A DNA stretch of 64,000 bases from JAWHQP01 sp032586195 (lineage in GTDB: Bacteria; Pseudomonadota; Gammaproteobacteria; Enterobacterales; Pasteurellaceae), in contig JAWHQP010000002.1 in assembly GCA_032586195.1 (NCBI GenBank), forward strand, positions 248,001 to 312,000, read 5' to 3'. The translations under genes and the position numbers were made by a program. Shown here piece by piece: positions 27,908 to 36,781 of this stretch. Each line of letters begins with the position of its first letter. Within the stretch, counting starts at the first letter, position 1. The notes beneath the pieces were generated by a model. That model made no database searches. It was not told where the DNA came from and saw only the letters and a list, made by a program, of their open reading frames with translations.

Positions 27908-29365
27908 ATGAAATTTGTAATCAAACTTTTTCCTGAAATCATGATTAAAAGCGAAAGCGTGCGTAAACGTTTCGTGAAAATTCTTACCGGTAACATCCGC
28001 AATGTGCTGAATAAATATGACGATACCATCGCCGTGGTACGGCATTGGGATTATATTGAAGTGCGTTCCAGACTGGAAGAAAATCGTCCGCTGTTGATTG
28101 ATGTATTAGGGCGGATTCCGGGCATTCATCATTTTTTGGAAGTGGATGAGAAACCGTTCAACGGTCTGCATGATATTTTTGAGCAAACCTTGCAGGCTGT
28201 GGGTTCGTCACTGGAGGGCAAAACTTTCTGTGTGCGGGTGAGACGTAAAGGCAAGCATGACTTCAGCTCGCTGGATGTGGAACGTTACGTGGGCGGCGGG
28301 TTGAATCAGCACGTTGCCTCGGCGAAAGTGCGGCTTAGTAAACCTGACGTGACCGTGCGGATTGATATTGAGAATGATCACATGATGTTGGTGAAAGCGC
28401 GTCACGAAGGTATCGGCGGTTATCCGATCGGCACGCAGGAAGATGTGTTATCACTGATCTCGGGCGGCTTTGATTCGGGTGTTTCCAGCTATATGTTTAT
28501 CCGTCGCGGTTCGCGTGTGCATTATTGTTTCTTCAATCTCGGCGGGGCGGCCCACGAAATCGGCGTAAAACAAATGGCATACCATATTTGGCAGCGGTAC
28601 AGCGGTTCCCACAAGGTGCGCTTTGTGGCGGTGAATTTTGAAGCCGTGGTGGGTGAGATTTTAGAGAAAATTGATAGCGGACAAATGGGCGTGGTGTTGA
28701 AACGCATGATGGTGCGGGCCGCCAGCCGTGTAGCGGAACGTTTCGGCATTCAGGCGATTGTCACGGGGGAAGCGTTAGGGCAGGTTTCCAGCCAGACCCT
28801 CACCAATCTGCGATTAATCGACGAAGCATCGGATGCATTGGTGCTGCGCCCGCTGATTACTCATGACAAAGAGCAAATTATCGCGATGGCGAAAGAAATC
28901 GGCACAGATGACATTGCCAAGTCTATGCCCGAATTCTGCGGCGTGATTTCTAAAAATCCGACGGTGAAGGCCGTTAAAGAGAAAATTGCAAAAGAGGAAT
29001 TGAATTTTAATTTCGACATACTGGAAACGGCGGTACGAAATGCTCAATATTTAGACATTCGACAGATTGCCGAACAAACGGAAAAAGAAGTCGTTACGGT
29101 AGATGAAATCGCTGTGTTGGGCAAAAACGATATTATTTTAGATATACGCAGCCCCGAAGAACAGGAGGAAAAGCCGTTCCAATCAGACAGCCACGAGGTA
29201 CGCCATTTGCCGTTCTACAAATTGTCCTCACAATTTGCCGACTTGGATCAAAGCAAAAATTATGTGCTTTATTGCGAACGCGGCGTAATGAGCCGCCTGC
29301 AGGCGTTATATCTGAAAGAAAACGGCTTTAATAACGTGCGGGTGTTTGCTAAACGAGAAAAATAA
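27908..29365 (+). CDS. thiI: tRNA 4-thiouridine synthase
   Basis: Makes 4-thiouridine at position 8 of tRNA and supplies sulfur for the thiamine thiazole. The 485 residues cover a ferredoxin-like/THUMP N-terminus (to about 165), a PP-loop ATPase with SGGFDSGVSSYM near 180, the conserved CGVISKNP (Cys344 region), and a C-terminal rhodanese domain with the persulfide Cys456 in YCERGVMS. The rhodanese extension is the long form seen in E. coli and needed for the thiamine role there. Confidence 0.97.
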   Translation: MKFVIKLFPEIMIKSESVRKRFVKILTGNIRNVLNKYDDTIAVVRHWDYIEVRSRLEENRPLLIDVLGRIPGIHHFLEVDEKPFNGLHDIFEQTLQAVGSSLEGKTFCVRVRRKGKHDFSSLDVERYVGGGLNQHVASAKVRLSKPDVTVRIDIENDHMMLVKARHEGIGGYPIGTQEDVLSLISGGFDSGVSSYMFIRRGSRVHYCFFNLGGAAHEIGVKQMAYHIWQRYSGSHKVRFVAVNFEAVVGEILEKIDSGQMGVVLKRMMVRAASRVAERFGIQAIVTGEALGQVSSQTLTNLRLIDEASDALVLRPLITHDKEQIIAMAKEIGTDDIAKSMPEFCGVISKNPTVKAVKEKIAKEELNFNFDILETAVRNAQYLDIRQIAEQTEKEVVTVDEIAVLGKNDIILDIRSPEEQEEKPFQSDSHEVRHLPFYKLSSQFADLDQSKNYVLYCERGVMSRLQALYLKENGFNNVRVFAKREK

Positions 29366-29368
29366 ACT

Positions 29369-29435
29369 GAAAGCGCGGTGCTGAATTTCCGAGTTTTTGA
29401 ACTTGCAAAACTCAAAAAGTCAGCACCGCGCTTTA
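29369..29435. terminator. USS inverted pair between thiI and yvcK
   Basis: GAAAGCGCGGTGCTGA (from 29369) and TCAGCACCGCGCTTTA (to 29435) are exact inverted arms of 14-15 bp. The inner arms (GAGTTTTTGA and CAAAACTCAAAAAG) pair further, giving a long cruciform-like element between convergent genes. Probable bidirectional terminator. Confidence 0.85.
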
Positions 29436-29442
29436 ATACCAC

Positions 29443-30375
29443 TCACGTCTGTGTCAACTCTGCCACTAGATCGTCAATCGCGCGGCAGAGTAAATTGCGG
29501 TCGTGGCGGTAGGAACAATCTTCGGCGTTGAGTTCGCGCGCCATTACTTTCAGTCTCGAGAGCCTGTCGCCGTGGTCGAGGAATTTAGGTTGTGTAATAA
29601 CGCCGTCGATAATATCCGCTCCCACCGTTTTGTGAATCCACTCCACCCGATCGTAAATGGTCAGTGATCCCGCCGCACTGCGTTCGAGAGCGAGATTATC
29701 AATAAAGATTTTTATTGCCTGACTTTGGCGTAATGTTTCCGCCACTTCGTCTAACAATAAAGGCGGCATAATACTGGTTAAAAAACTGCCGGGGCCGATT
29801 AACACCAGCTCCGCTTTTCGCAATGCTTCAACCGCTTCTTGTGTGGCTTTCACTTTGGGGGCGAGATAGAGGGAGGCGGGTGGTACATAGAGATGATCAA
29901 TATCCACTTCGCCGACGATGAATTCGCCGTTTTTCAGCACCGCACCTAAATCCACCGGCGTGTCGGACATCGGCATGATGTAAGAGCGCACCCTGAGAAA
30001 GTTGCGGATCAGATTGATTGCTTCCGTGGGACGGATTTGCATATCGGCGAGCGCGGCGAGAATGAGATTGCCGAGGTTGTGTCCCGCCAGATCGCCCGTG
30101 CCGCTGAAACGATATTCAAACACGGCGGAAGCGGTGGTGGGTCTGGCAATGATTTGGGTTAAACAATTACGCAGATCACCCCAGGCAATGCCGCCCTGCT
30201 GTAGCCGAATACGTCCCGTCGAGCCGCCGTTATCGGTTGTTGCCACAATGCCGGAGAGCTTTTCCTGCATAAAACTCAATGCGGACATTACCCGTCCTAG
30301 GCCGTGCCCGCCGCCGATAGCGACAATGTGATGAAGATTTCTGATATGGTTATAATTATTTGGCCGTCTAGCCAT
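29443..30375 (-). CDS. YvcK/YbhK family protein
   Basis: A 310-residue member of the CofD-like YvcK family. B. subtilis YvcK binds UDP-sugars and is needed on gluconeogenic carbon sources and for cell shape; the E. coli homologue YbhK is poorly understood. Marks are AIGGGHGLGRVM near residue 18, VATTDNGGSTGR near 44, HNLGNLILAAL near 98, and VLIGPGSFLTSIMPPLL near 198. GGGGT precedes the ATG. It is divergent from the moa operon, as ybhK is in E. coli. Confidence 0.9.
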   Translation of the reverse strand: MARRPNNYNHIRNLHHIVAIGGGHGLGRVMSALSFMQEKLSGIVATTDNGGSTGRIRLQQGGIAWGDLRNCLTQIIARPTTASAVFEYRFSGTGDLAGHNLGNLILAALADMQIRPTEAINLIRNFLRVRSYIMPMSDTPVDLGAVLKNGEFIVGEVDIDHLYVPPASLYLAPKVKATQEAVEALRKAELVLIGPGSFLTSIMPPLLLDEVAETLRQSQAIKIFIDNLALERSAAGSLTIYDRVEWIHKTVGADIIDGVITQPKFLDHGDRLSRLKVMARELNAEDCSYRHDRNLLCRAIDDLVAELTQT

Positions 30376-30493
30376 AAGCTAACCCCTTAAATAAAAATAC
30401 TAGAAATATGACAAATATATTAACAAAAAATTTTCAGATGTTTTTAAATAAATTTTGAACGGTGTTTTTACCGTGTAAAGTATTTTTACGTTA

Positions 30494-30518
30494 CGTTATA
30501 TATTTTCGTATATAATTG
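30494..30518. promoter_or_regulatory. ModE-like operator upstream of moaA
   Basis: CGTTATATA, six bases, then TATATAATTG: the two half-sites match the ModE consensus (C-G-x-TATATA, spacer, TATATA-x-CG) except at the last bases of the right half. ModE with bound molybdate controls moa and mod genes in E. coli. Position fits control of moaA (start at 30766) or its divergent neighbour. No modE gene is in the window. Confidence 0.6.
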
Positions 30519-30639
30519 ATTTTAAAGAATTTTCTTATTTTTATACCTAGATCAAAGTAATTTGTCTATTTGCTATTGTGGCGGGCGGATTTGTTCCTTA
30601 CAATAGGACAAATTCGTTTTATTGTACCGAGCTTGTGTT

Positions 30640-30760
30640 CCTAAGTTGCAAATACTGAATTTGAAATATGGAAGCAATGCCAGCGGTCGATCGGTTATTA
30701 AACGGGCGACTGCTCAGGGATAATGTTGGAAACGGCTTATCCTCTCATCTTTAGAAAGGT
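30640..30760 (+). ncRNA. Molybdenum-cofactor (Moco) riboswitch candidate
   Basis: The leader just before moaA has the layout I recall for the E. coli moaA Moco RNA. There is an AATGCC-type conserved strand near 30675, a CTGCTCAGGGATAA strand near 30712, a terminal hairpin GGATAA/TTATCC (30719-30744) around TGTTGGAAACGGC, and a 3' TCTTTAGAAAGGTAT where E. coli has TATCTGGAAAGGTGT. That last strand overlaps the ribosome site AAAGGT, so ligand binding could hide it. This is comparison from memory; a covariance-model search would settle it. Confidence 0.65.
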
Positions 30761-30765
30761 ATCAA

Positions 30766-31779
30766 ATGCACAATATTCCAATTAAAAACGTTGGCGGCGC
30801 CCGGCTGGTCGATGCGTTCCAACGCGAATACTACTATCTGCGAATGTCCGTTACCGACGTTTGTAATTTTCGCTGCACTTATTGTTTGCCGGATGGCTAT
30901 CATCCGAATGGTGACAAAGACAAATTCCTCGGTGTGAATGAGATCCGTCGGGTAGTGCAGGCCTTTGCCGCCATGGGCACGCAAAAGGTGCGTCTCACCG
31001 GCGGCGAACCGACCCTTCGCAAAGATTTTCTTGAGATTGTGGAAAATATCCGCAAGGTTGACGGCATTCATACCGTCGCGCTGACCACCAACGGCTATCG
31101 CATGGCGAAAGAGGTGGAGCAGTGGCGGAAAGCCGGTATCACTTCCATCAATGTCAGCGTGGATAGCCTTGATTCTCGCATGTTCCGCACGATTACCGGC
31201 GAAAACAAATTTCATGAAGTAATGTTGGGTATCGATCGGGCCTTTGCCTGTGGTTATCGCAAGATAAAGGTGAATTCCGTACTGATGAAGAATTTAAACG
31301 ATAATGAATTCGACCGGTTTCTGCAGTGGGTGAAAGATCGCCCGATTCAGATGCGTTTTATTGAATTAATGCAGACGGGCGAGATGAATTCTTTTTTTCA
31401 GAAACATCATCTTTCAGGGCAGATTTTAGCGGAGAAATTACGGCGGTCAGGCTGGCAATTACAGCCGAAAGGCATAACGGACGGCCCGGCTAAGGTGTTT
31501 AGTCACCCCGATTATGTGGGCGAAATCGGCTTAATTATGCCTTATGAGGAGAATTTCTGTGCAAGCTGTAACCGTCTGCGTGTTTCTTCTAAAGGAAAAC
31601 TGCATCTCTGCCTATTCGGAGAGGAAGGCGTTGAATTGCGCGATTTACTGCATTCGGATGATCAGCAGCTGGTGCTGCAAGCGCGCCTATATGCCGCCTT
31701 ACAAAACAAACGGGCCCATCATTTTCTGCATGATGGCAACAGTGGCGTGCGTACCAATCTTGCTTCTATCGGCGGTTAA
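30766..31779 (+). CDS. moaA: GTP 3',8-cyclase (molybdopterin synthesis)
   Basis: A radical-SAM enzyme that starts molybdenum cofactor synthesis from GTP. The 337-residue protein has the N-terminal cluster Cys33, Cys37 and Cys40 (CNFRCTYC), the GGEPTLRKDF motif near residue 80, the C-terminal cluster Cys in CASCNRLRVSS plus CLFG, and the essential C-terminal Gly-Gly (SIGG). The ATG at 30766 follows AAAGGT. It leads the moaACDE operon (no moaB). Upstream lie the ModE-like site and Moco RNA. Confidence 0.97.
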   Translation: MHNIPIKNVGGARLVDAFQREYYYLRMSVTDVCNFRCTYCLPDGYHPNGDKDKFLGVNEIRRVVQAFAAMGTQKVRLTGGEPTLRKDFLEIVENIRKVDGIHTVALTTNGYRMAKEVEQWRKAGITSINVSVDSLDSRMFRTITGENKFHEVMLGIDRAFACGYRKIKVNSVLMKNLNDNEFDRFLQWVKDRPIQMRFIELMQTGEMNSFFQKHHLSGQILAEKLRRSGWQLQPKGITDGPAKVFSHPDYVGEIGLIMPYEENFCASCNRLRVSSKGKLHLCLFGEEGVELRDLLHSDDQQLVLQARLYAALQNKRAHHFLHDGNSGVRTNLASIGG

Positions 31780-31800
31780 TTTTTTTTCATTGATTTTAAT

Positions 31801-32280
31801 ATGACGACATTTACCCATATCAACAGCAACGGCGAAGCCAATATGGTTGACATATCCGCCAAACGGGAAACCGTGCGCGAGGCACGGGCCGAGGCGTTTG
31901 TGACCATGTCGGCGGAAACGTTGAACATGATTATTTCCGGCGATCATCACAAGGGCGACGTGTTCGCCACAGCCCGTATCGCCGGTATTCAAGCGGCCAA
32001 ACGCACTTGGGAATTAATCCCGCTTTGCCATCCGTTATTATTATCCAAGGTTGAAGTGAGCCTTGAGGCTTTGTCTGCGACCAATCAGGTACGTATCGAA
32101 AGCCTGTGCCGATTAACCGGCAAAACGGGCGTGGAAATGGAAGCCTTGACCGCTGCCGGCGTGGCCGCTCTGACCATTTACGATATGTGCAAGGCCGTGC
32201 AAAAAGACATCGTGATTTCCGGCTTGCGTTTATTGGAAAAGAGTGGCGGTAAATCCGGGCACTTTAAGGTGGAAACATGA
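31801..32280 (+). CDS. moaC: Cyclic pyranopterin monophosphate synthase
   Basis: Acts with MoaA to convert the cyclised GTP product to cyclic pyranopterin monophosphate. The 159-residue length is standard. Marks are NMVDISAKRETVREA near residue 15, KGDVFATARIAGIQAAK, LIPLCHPLLL near 75 and the C-terminal GGKSGHF. It follows moaA by 21 bases; its last four bases (ATGA) overlap the moaD start, so translation is coupled. Confidence 0.97.
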   Translation: MTTFTHINSNGEANMVDISAKRETVREARAEAFVTMSAETLNMIISGDHHKGDVFATARIAGIQAAKRTWELIPLCHPLLLSKVEVSLEALSATNQVRIESLCRLTGKTGVEMEALTAAGVAALTIYDMCKAVQKDIVISGLRLLEKSGGKSGHFKVET

Positions 32281-32522
32281 TAAAAGTATTATTTTTCGCT
32301 CAGACCAGAGAATTAATCGGGCAGGAACAGATTGAACTTGACAACGAATTTGCCACCGTCGAGGCGTTGCGTCGGTATCTCAGTGCAAAGGGGGACAAAT
32401 GGGCGTTAGCTTTAGAATCAGGCAAATTATTAGCGGCAATCAATCAAACCCTTATGCCGTTAGACACCGCTATTCGGGACGGCGATGAAATCGCTTTCTT
32501 CCCGCCTGTGACCGGAGGCTGA
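32277..32522 (+). CDS. moaD: Molybdopterin synthase sulfur carrier subunit
   Basis: The ubiquitin-like sulfur carrier of molybdopterin synthase, 81 residues. It ends in the required Gly-Gly (FFPPVTGG), which is thiocarboxylated and inserted into MoaE. The middle LLAAINQTLMPLDTAIRDGD is the conserved beta-grasp segment. It overlaps moaC and is one base from moaE. Confidence 0.95.
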   Translation: MIKVLFFAQTRELIGQEQIELDNEFATVEALRRYLSAKGDKWALALESGKLLAAINQTLMPLDTAIRDGDEIAFFPPVTGG

Positions 32523-32523
32523 T

Positions 32524-32976
32524 ATGGAAAATGTACTAATCTCGATACAGCCGCAGACCTTTGATCAGAATGCTGTTTATCAATGGATTGCCGAACCGCA
32601 TTGCGTCGGGGCGGCAGTGATTTTTGTCGGCAAGGTGCGTGATTTGAATTTAGGCGACGCGGTTTCCGGTCTGTATCTGGAGCATTATCCCGCCATGACG
32701 GGAAAAGCTTTGCGGGCGATCGTTACGGAAGCGCGGCAGCGTTGGGATATTCAGCGTGTGGCGGTGATTCATCGAGTGGGATTATTGCACGCGGGTGACG
32801 AAATCGTCTTGGTCGGCGTGAGTTCCGCCCATCGCGCCGATGCCTATCATGCTAACGAATTTATTATGGATTATCTCAAAACCAAAGCGCCGTTCTGGAA
32901 AAAAGAACAAACCGATAAAGGTGAACGCTGGATTGAAAGCCGTCACAGTGATAAGCTGGCGGCAGAAAAATGGTAA
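32524..32976 (+). CDS. moaE: Molybdopterin synthase catalytic subunit
   Basis: The catalytic large subunit (150 residues) that uses MoaD thiocarboxylate to make the dithiolene of molybdopterin. Marks are GAAVIFVGKVRDLN near residue 30, LEHYPAMTGKAL, VIHRVGLLHAGDEIVLVGVSS, and the active-site lysine segment KTKAPFWKKEQ near 120. It is the last gene of the operon. A single USS follows at about 32995 with no clear hairpin. Confidence 0.97.
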   Translation: MENVLISIQPQTFDQNAVYQWIAEPHCVGAAVIFVGKVRDLNLGDAVSGLYLEHYPAMTGKALRAIVTEARQRWDIQRVAVIHRVGLLHAGDEIVLVGVSSAHRADAYHANEFIMDYLKTKAPFWKKEQTDKGERWIESRHSDKLAAEKW

Positions 32977-33095
32977 GCGCTAATAGTCTGCGCTAAAGTG
33001 CGGTGCTAAAAATCGAAGTTTTGCGCATTTTCATAGGAAATTTTTCCTAAACATACTAAAATGCCGATATTGTTTTTTCACAGGGCAGCGAAGTC

Positions 33096-36000
33096 ATGAC
33101 GGCAGCAAACATCACCGCACTTGATCCTCTTTCCACACCACTTAACTCGACGGTTTTAATCGAAGCCTCGGCAGGCACGGGAAAAACCTATACCATCGCC
33201 TCTCTTTATCTGCGGCTATTGCTGAAAGCAGGGCAGAACAGCTTTTCCCGGCCGTTAACCGTGGATCAGATTTTAGTGGTCACCTTCACCGAGGCAGCGA
33301 CGCAGGAATTGCGGGAGCGTATCCGTCAGCGTATCCATCTCGCCAAGCAACAGTTAATTACCTATCGGGATGAACAAAATAAGCATATTTTCTGTGATGA
33401 AACCGCTATTTTAGCGGATTTGGTGGATGAACTGGATCTCGCCGCCGCCATTCGACAGCTGCATTTAGCGGAACAGAGCATGGATTTGGCTTCCATTTAT
33501 ACCATTCATAGTTTCTGCCGTCGTATGCTGCTGCAATATGCCTTCAATTCGGGTATTCATTTCCAATTGGAACTGTTGTCGGAGGAAGGCGGCAACGCTT
33601 TGCTGGAACGGTTCGCTCATCAATATTGGCGTGAGCAGTTTTATGATTTGCCCTTTAATCTGACTAATTTTATTCATCAATATTTAGTCTCGCCAAAATC
33701 CGTGGTGTCGGTAATTAAATCCTTCGTGACAGGCAAATCCTTTCAGGTTGAAATTGATGATAAGTCTTTGCTTGAACTGCCGTTAACCGACTTGCTGCAT
33801 CAGCATATCGGACAAGGATTATTCCTGATTGATCGACTGAAAACCGAGTGGCTGGCGGCGGAACAGGAAATTATCGCCCTAATCGACCAAGCTAAAGGAA
33901 AAAAATGGTTGAAAGGGGCTTCTTATAAAGCGAATCATCTGGTGCAGCGTTACGCCGTTATTCACAGTTGGGCGCAGGATCCGATAAACTTGAGCCTTCC
34001 CGACGCGATGAGGAAATATTTCAGTCAAACTCAGATCAACGAATCTTTTTTAACCGGGCAGAGTTCCGTAGAACATAAGGTGTTTTCCCTGGTGGATCAG
34101 GCGCTGGCAGTGGATTTCCGTTTATATAAGAACCTGTTGCTGTATCATTATTTACGCTATTTGCAGCAAGAAATGGCGGCGTATAAGCGTAATCACAGCG
34201 AAAAAGGGTTTGATGATTTGCTGCGATTATTAAACGAGGCGTTGCAGTCGGCTCAGGGCGAACAGCTCGCTCAGCTTATCCGCCATCAGTATCCCTTTGC
34301 CATGATCGACGAATTTCAGGATACGGACGAGCAGCAGTATCAAATTTTCCACAAAATCTATATCGAAGAAAGCCAAGGTGAAAAGGGCTTTTTGATGATT
34401 GGTGATCCGAAGCAGGCTATTTATCAGTTCCGCGGAGCGGACATTTTTACTTATCTGAAAGCGGCAAAGCAGGCACGGCATAGCTTCACTTTAGCTAAAA
34501 ATTTCCGTTCCAATCCGCAGTTGATCGATTGTGTAAACCGCTTTTTTGATTTTTCTTCACCACAGCCGTTTTTCTATCAAGATATTCATTTTTCCCCGGT
34601 AAAAGCGGGTAAACCGCAGCCGCATTTTGTAGTGAACGATAAAGCTGAGCCGATGCTTGGCTTTTATGTGACGGAGAGCGGAGGCAAAGAAGCGCTGGCC
34701 GAACTATGTGCCGCCTCGATTTCACGCTGGCTTGCCCTGCCGCGGGTCGGATTTCGGCAAAATGAGGCGTTTGAGCCTGTTTGCCCCAAGGATATTGCCG
34801 TGCTGGTGCGTTCGTGGCATGAAGCCCAGCTGGTCAAAGACGCCTTGCAGAAGTACGGTATCTCTTCAGTGTATCTGTCGGACAGAAGCAATGTGTTTGA
34901 CAGCCGGGAGGCACGGGATTTACAGCTGATTCTGCAGGCCTGTCTGAATCCGTTCAGCGAACGCCCGATTCTGAACGCCGTTGCTACCTCGATTTTTGCC
35001 TTAAACAGTGCGGAAATTCAGCATATCAAGCAGAATGAAAATGAATGGGAGCAATGGGTGGAACGCTTTGTAGGTTATCAACAGATCTGGCATAGACAGG
35101 GTGTATTGGCGATGTTGCACCGGCTGTTCCGCGCAGAAAATATCCCGCAAAAATTGGTTACTCAAAGCAACGGCGAACGCCGTATCACCGATTTATTCCA
35201 CTTGGCTGAATTACTTCAGCAGGCCTCCGCCTTAAATGAAAGCGATGCCGCCTTGGTGCGCTGGCTGGAACGGCAGATTCAGGGAGAAGAGCGCAGCGAC
35301 GAACAGCAAATTCGGCTGGAAAGCGAGCAGGAGCTGGTCAAAATTGTCACTGTTCATAAATCCAAAGGGCTGGAATATGGCGTAGTATGGCTGCCGTTTG
35401 TTGCCGCCAATGCAAAGGGTAATCGCTATGAATTGCCTACCTATCACGCGGGAACGGATGATCAGATCTATTGGGATATACAAGGTACGCGGGGTGATGT
35501 GGTGCAAAAAGAAGCGTTGGCGGAAGAAATGCGGTTGTTTTACGTGGCATTGACCCGAGCCAAAAGCCATATCGCCTTTGGCGTGCCCAGCCTGATTAGC
35601 AAGCGTTCCGGAGCATGGAGTGCGTTTTTATACAGTCTCAGCCCGGATACTGTCGGACAGACGTTAAGTTTACCCGCCGATCAGAATATGTCCGAGTTGC
35701 TGGAAAAGTTCAGCCGACGAATGCCCGCGGGAGCTATGGCGATTTATCCGGCGGAGGAGGTGCAGGGCATCCCCTTTGCGTCGGTGCCGGCGGATAACGC
35801 TTTGCAGGCGGCGGAATTTCACGGCAAGATTGAACGGGATTGGCAGGTGACCAGCTTTACCGCGCTTAGTGCAATGCACGATTGGAATCGTCAGCCGGAG
35901 AAAAAAAATGCGAATGACACCATGAGTGAAAGTACGGTGCTGTTTTCGGCAGTTTTGGATCAAGCGAAAGATTTGGATATCATGCAGGATGTCATTGAAG

Positions 36001-36773
36001 ATGATAACGGCGTGAGTGACAATGTCACGCAGACAACGGTTTATCCTGTCCGCCGCTCGCCTTTTGATTTCCCGCACGGGGCGAACGTGGGGACGGAGCT
36101 GCACCGTTATTTTGAACAAAATACCTTTCGGCAGGTGAATATTCAAGCGGTAGAACAGCTATGTACCGCCTTGCAGCTGGATGAAAGCTGGCTGGCGCCT
36201 ACCGCGGCCTGGTTGGATAATATTTTGCACACGCCGCTTACGGCTGAAAAAAATCTCGAAAACAACACCGCACTTTCCTTTTCGTTAAGCTCGCTTGCCG
36301 AGCAGAATTGTCTGAAAGAAATGCAGTTTTATCTGAAACTGGAAGATAAATTCGATACCGTCGAATTTAACCGATTACTGCGGCAATATCACCATTTGCC
36401 GACGGAAGGCTATCGCCTTGACGAGGTGCGGGGCTTGGTTCGGGGCTTTATCGATCTGGTGTTCCGTCACGAGGGCAGATACTACATTCTGGATTATAAA
36501 TCCAATTTTCTGGACGCATCCCAACAGTCTTATCAGGCGGAGCAGCTTAAGCAGGCGATGCTTCACAGCCATTACGACTTACAATATTTGCTGTATAGCG
36601 TTGCCTTGCACCGTTATCTGCGGCAGCGTGATCCCGATTACCGCTATGAAAGCCATTTCGGCGGCGTCATTTATGCTTTTTTGCGTGGCATGAACGGCGA
36701 GAATGCCGATTATGGTATCTATACGGATGTGCCGCATGCCGAGCTGATTTATCAATTAGAGCAATTATTTTAG
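33096..36773 (+). CDS. recB: Exonuclease V beta subunit
   Basis: The 3'-5' helicase and nuclease subunit of RecBCD, for double-strand break repair and degradation of unprotected linear DNA. The 1225-residue protein has Walker A EASAGTGKT near residue 25, a UvrD-type motif II MIDEFQDTD, GDPKQAIYQFRG, VTVHKSKGLEYGVV, and the C-terminal nuclease motif with Asp1133 and Lys1135 (DYKSN). recD follows after 8 bases, but recC is not adjacent, as in Haemophilus. The first codons (NITALDPLS) and a later segment (NNTALSFS) are written by uptake words. Confidence 0.97.
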   Translation: MTAANITALDPLSTPLNSTVLIEASAGTGKTYTIASLYLRLLLKAGQNSFSRPLTVDQILVVTFTEAATQELRERIRQRIHLAKQQLITYRDEQNKHIFCDETAILADLVDELDLAAAIRQLHLAEQSMDLASIYTIHSFCRRMLLQYAFNSGIHFQLELLSEEGGNALLERFAHQYWREQFYDLPFNLTNFIHQYLVSPKSVVSVIKSFVTGKSFQVEIDDKSLLELPLTDLLHQHIGQGLFLIDRLKTEWLAAEQEIIALIDQAKGKKWLKGASYKANHLVQRYAVIHSWAQDPINLSLPDAMRKYFSQTQINESFLTGQSSVEHKVFSLVDQALAVDFRLYKNLLLYHYLRYLQQEMAAYKRNHSEKGFDDLLRLLNEALQSAQGEQLAQLIRHQYPFAMIDEFQDTDEQQYQIFHKIYIEESQGEKGFLMIGDPKQAIYQFRGADIFTYLKAAKQARHSFTLAKNFRSNPQLIDCVNRFFDFSSPQPFFYQDIHFSPVKAGKPQPHFVVNDKAEPMLGFYVTESGGKEALAELCAASISRWLALPRVGFRQNEAFEPVCPKDIAVLVRSWHEAQLVKDALQKYGISSVYLSDRSNVFDSREARDLQLILQACLNPFSERPILNAVATSIFALNSAEIQHIKQNENEWEQWVERFVGYQQIWHRQGVLAMLHRLFRAENIPQKLVTQSNGERRITDLFHLAELLQQASALNESDAALVRWLERQIQGEERSDEQQIRLESEQELVKIVTVHKSKGLEYGVVWLPFVAANAKGNRYELPTYHAGTDDQIYWDIQGTRGDVVQKEALAEEMRLFYVALTRAKSHIAFGVPSLISKRSGAWSAFLYSLSPDTVGQTLSLPADQNMSELLEKFSRRMPAGAMAIYPAEEVQGIPFASVPADNALQAAEFHGKIERDWQVTSFTALSAMHDWNRQPEKKNANDTMSESTVLFSAVLDQAKDLDIMQDVIEDDNGVSDNVTQTTVYPVRRSPFDFPHGANVGTELHRYFEQNTFRQVNIQAVEQLCTALQLDESWLAPTAAWLDNILHTPLTAEKNLENNTALSFSLSSLAEQNCLKEMQFYLKLEDKFDTVEFNRLLRQYHHLPTEGYRLDEVRGLVRGFIDLVFRHEGRYYILDYKSNFLDASQQSYQAEQLKQAMLHSHYDLQYLLYSVALHRYLRQRDPDYRYESHFGGVIYAFLRGMNGENADYGIYTDVPHAELIYQLEQLF

Positions 36774-36781
36774 GAAAGACT

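Noticed and set aside
30520..30570. FNR site before moaA
   Set aside because: ATCAA is present near 30550 but the matching TTGAT half-site is absent at the right spacing.
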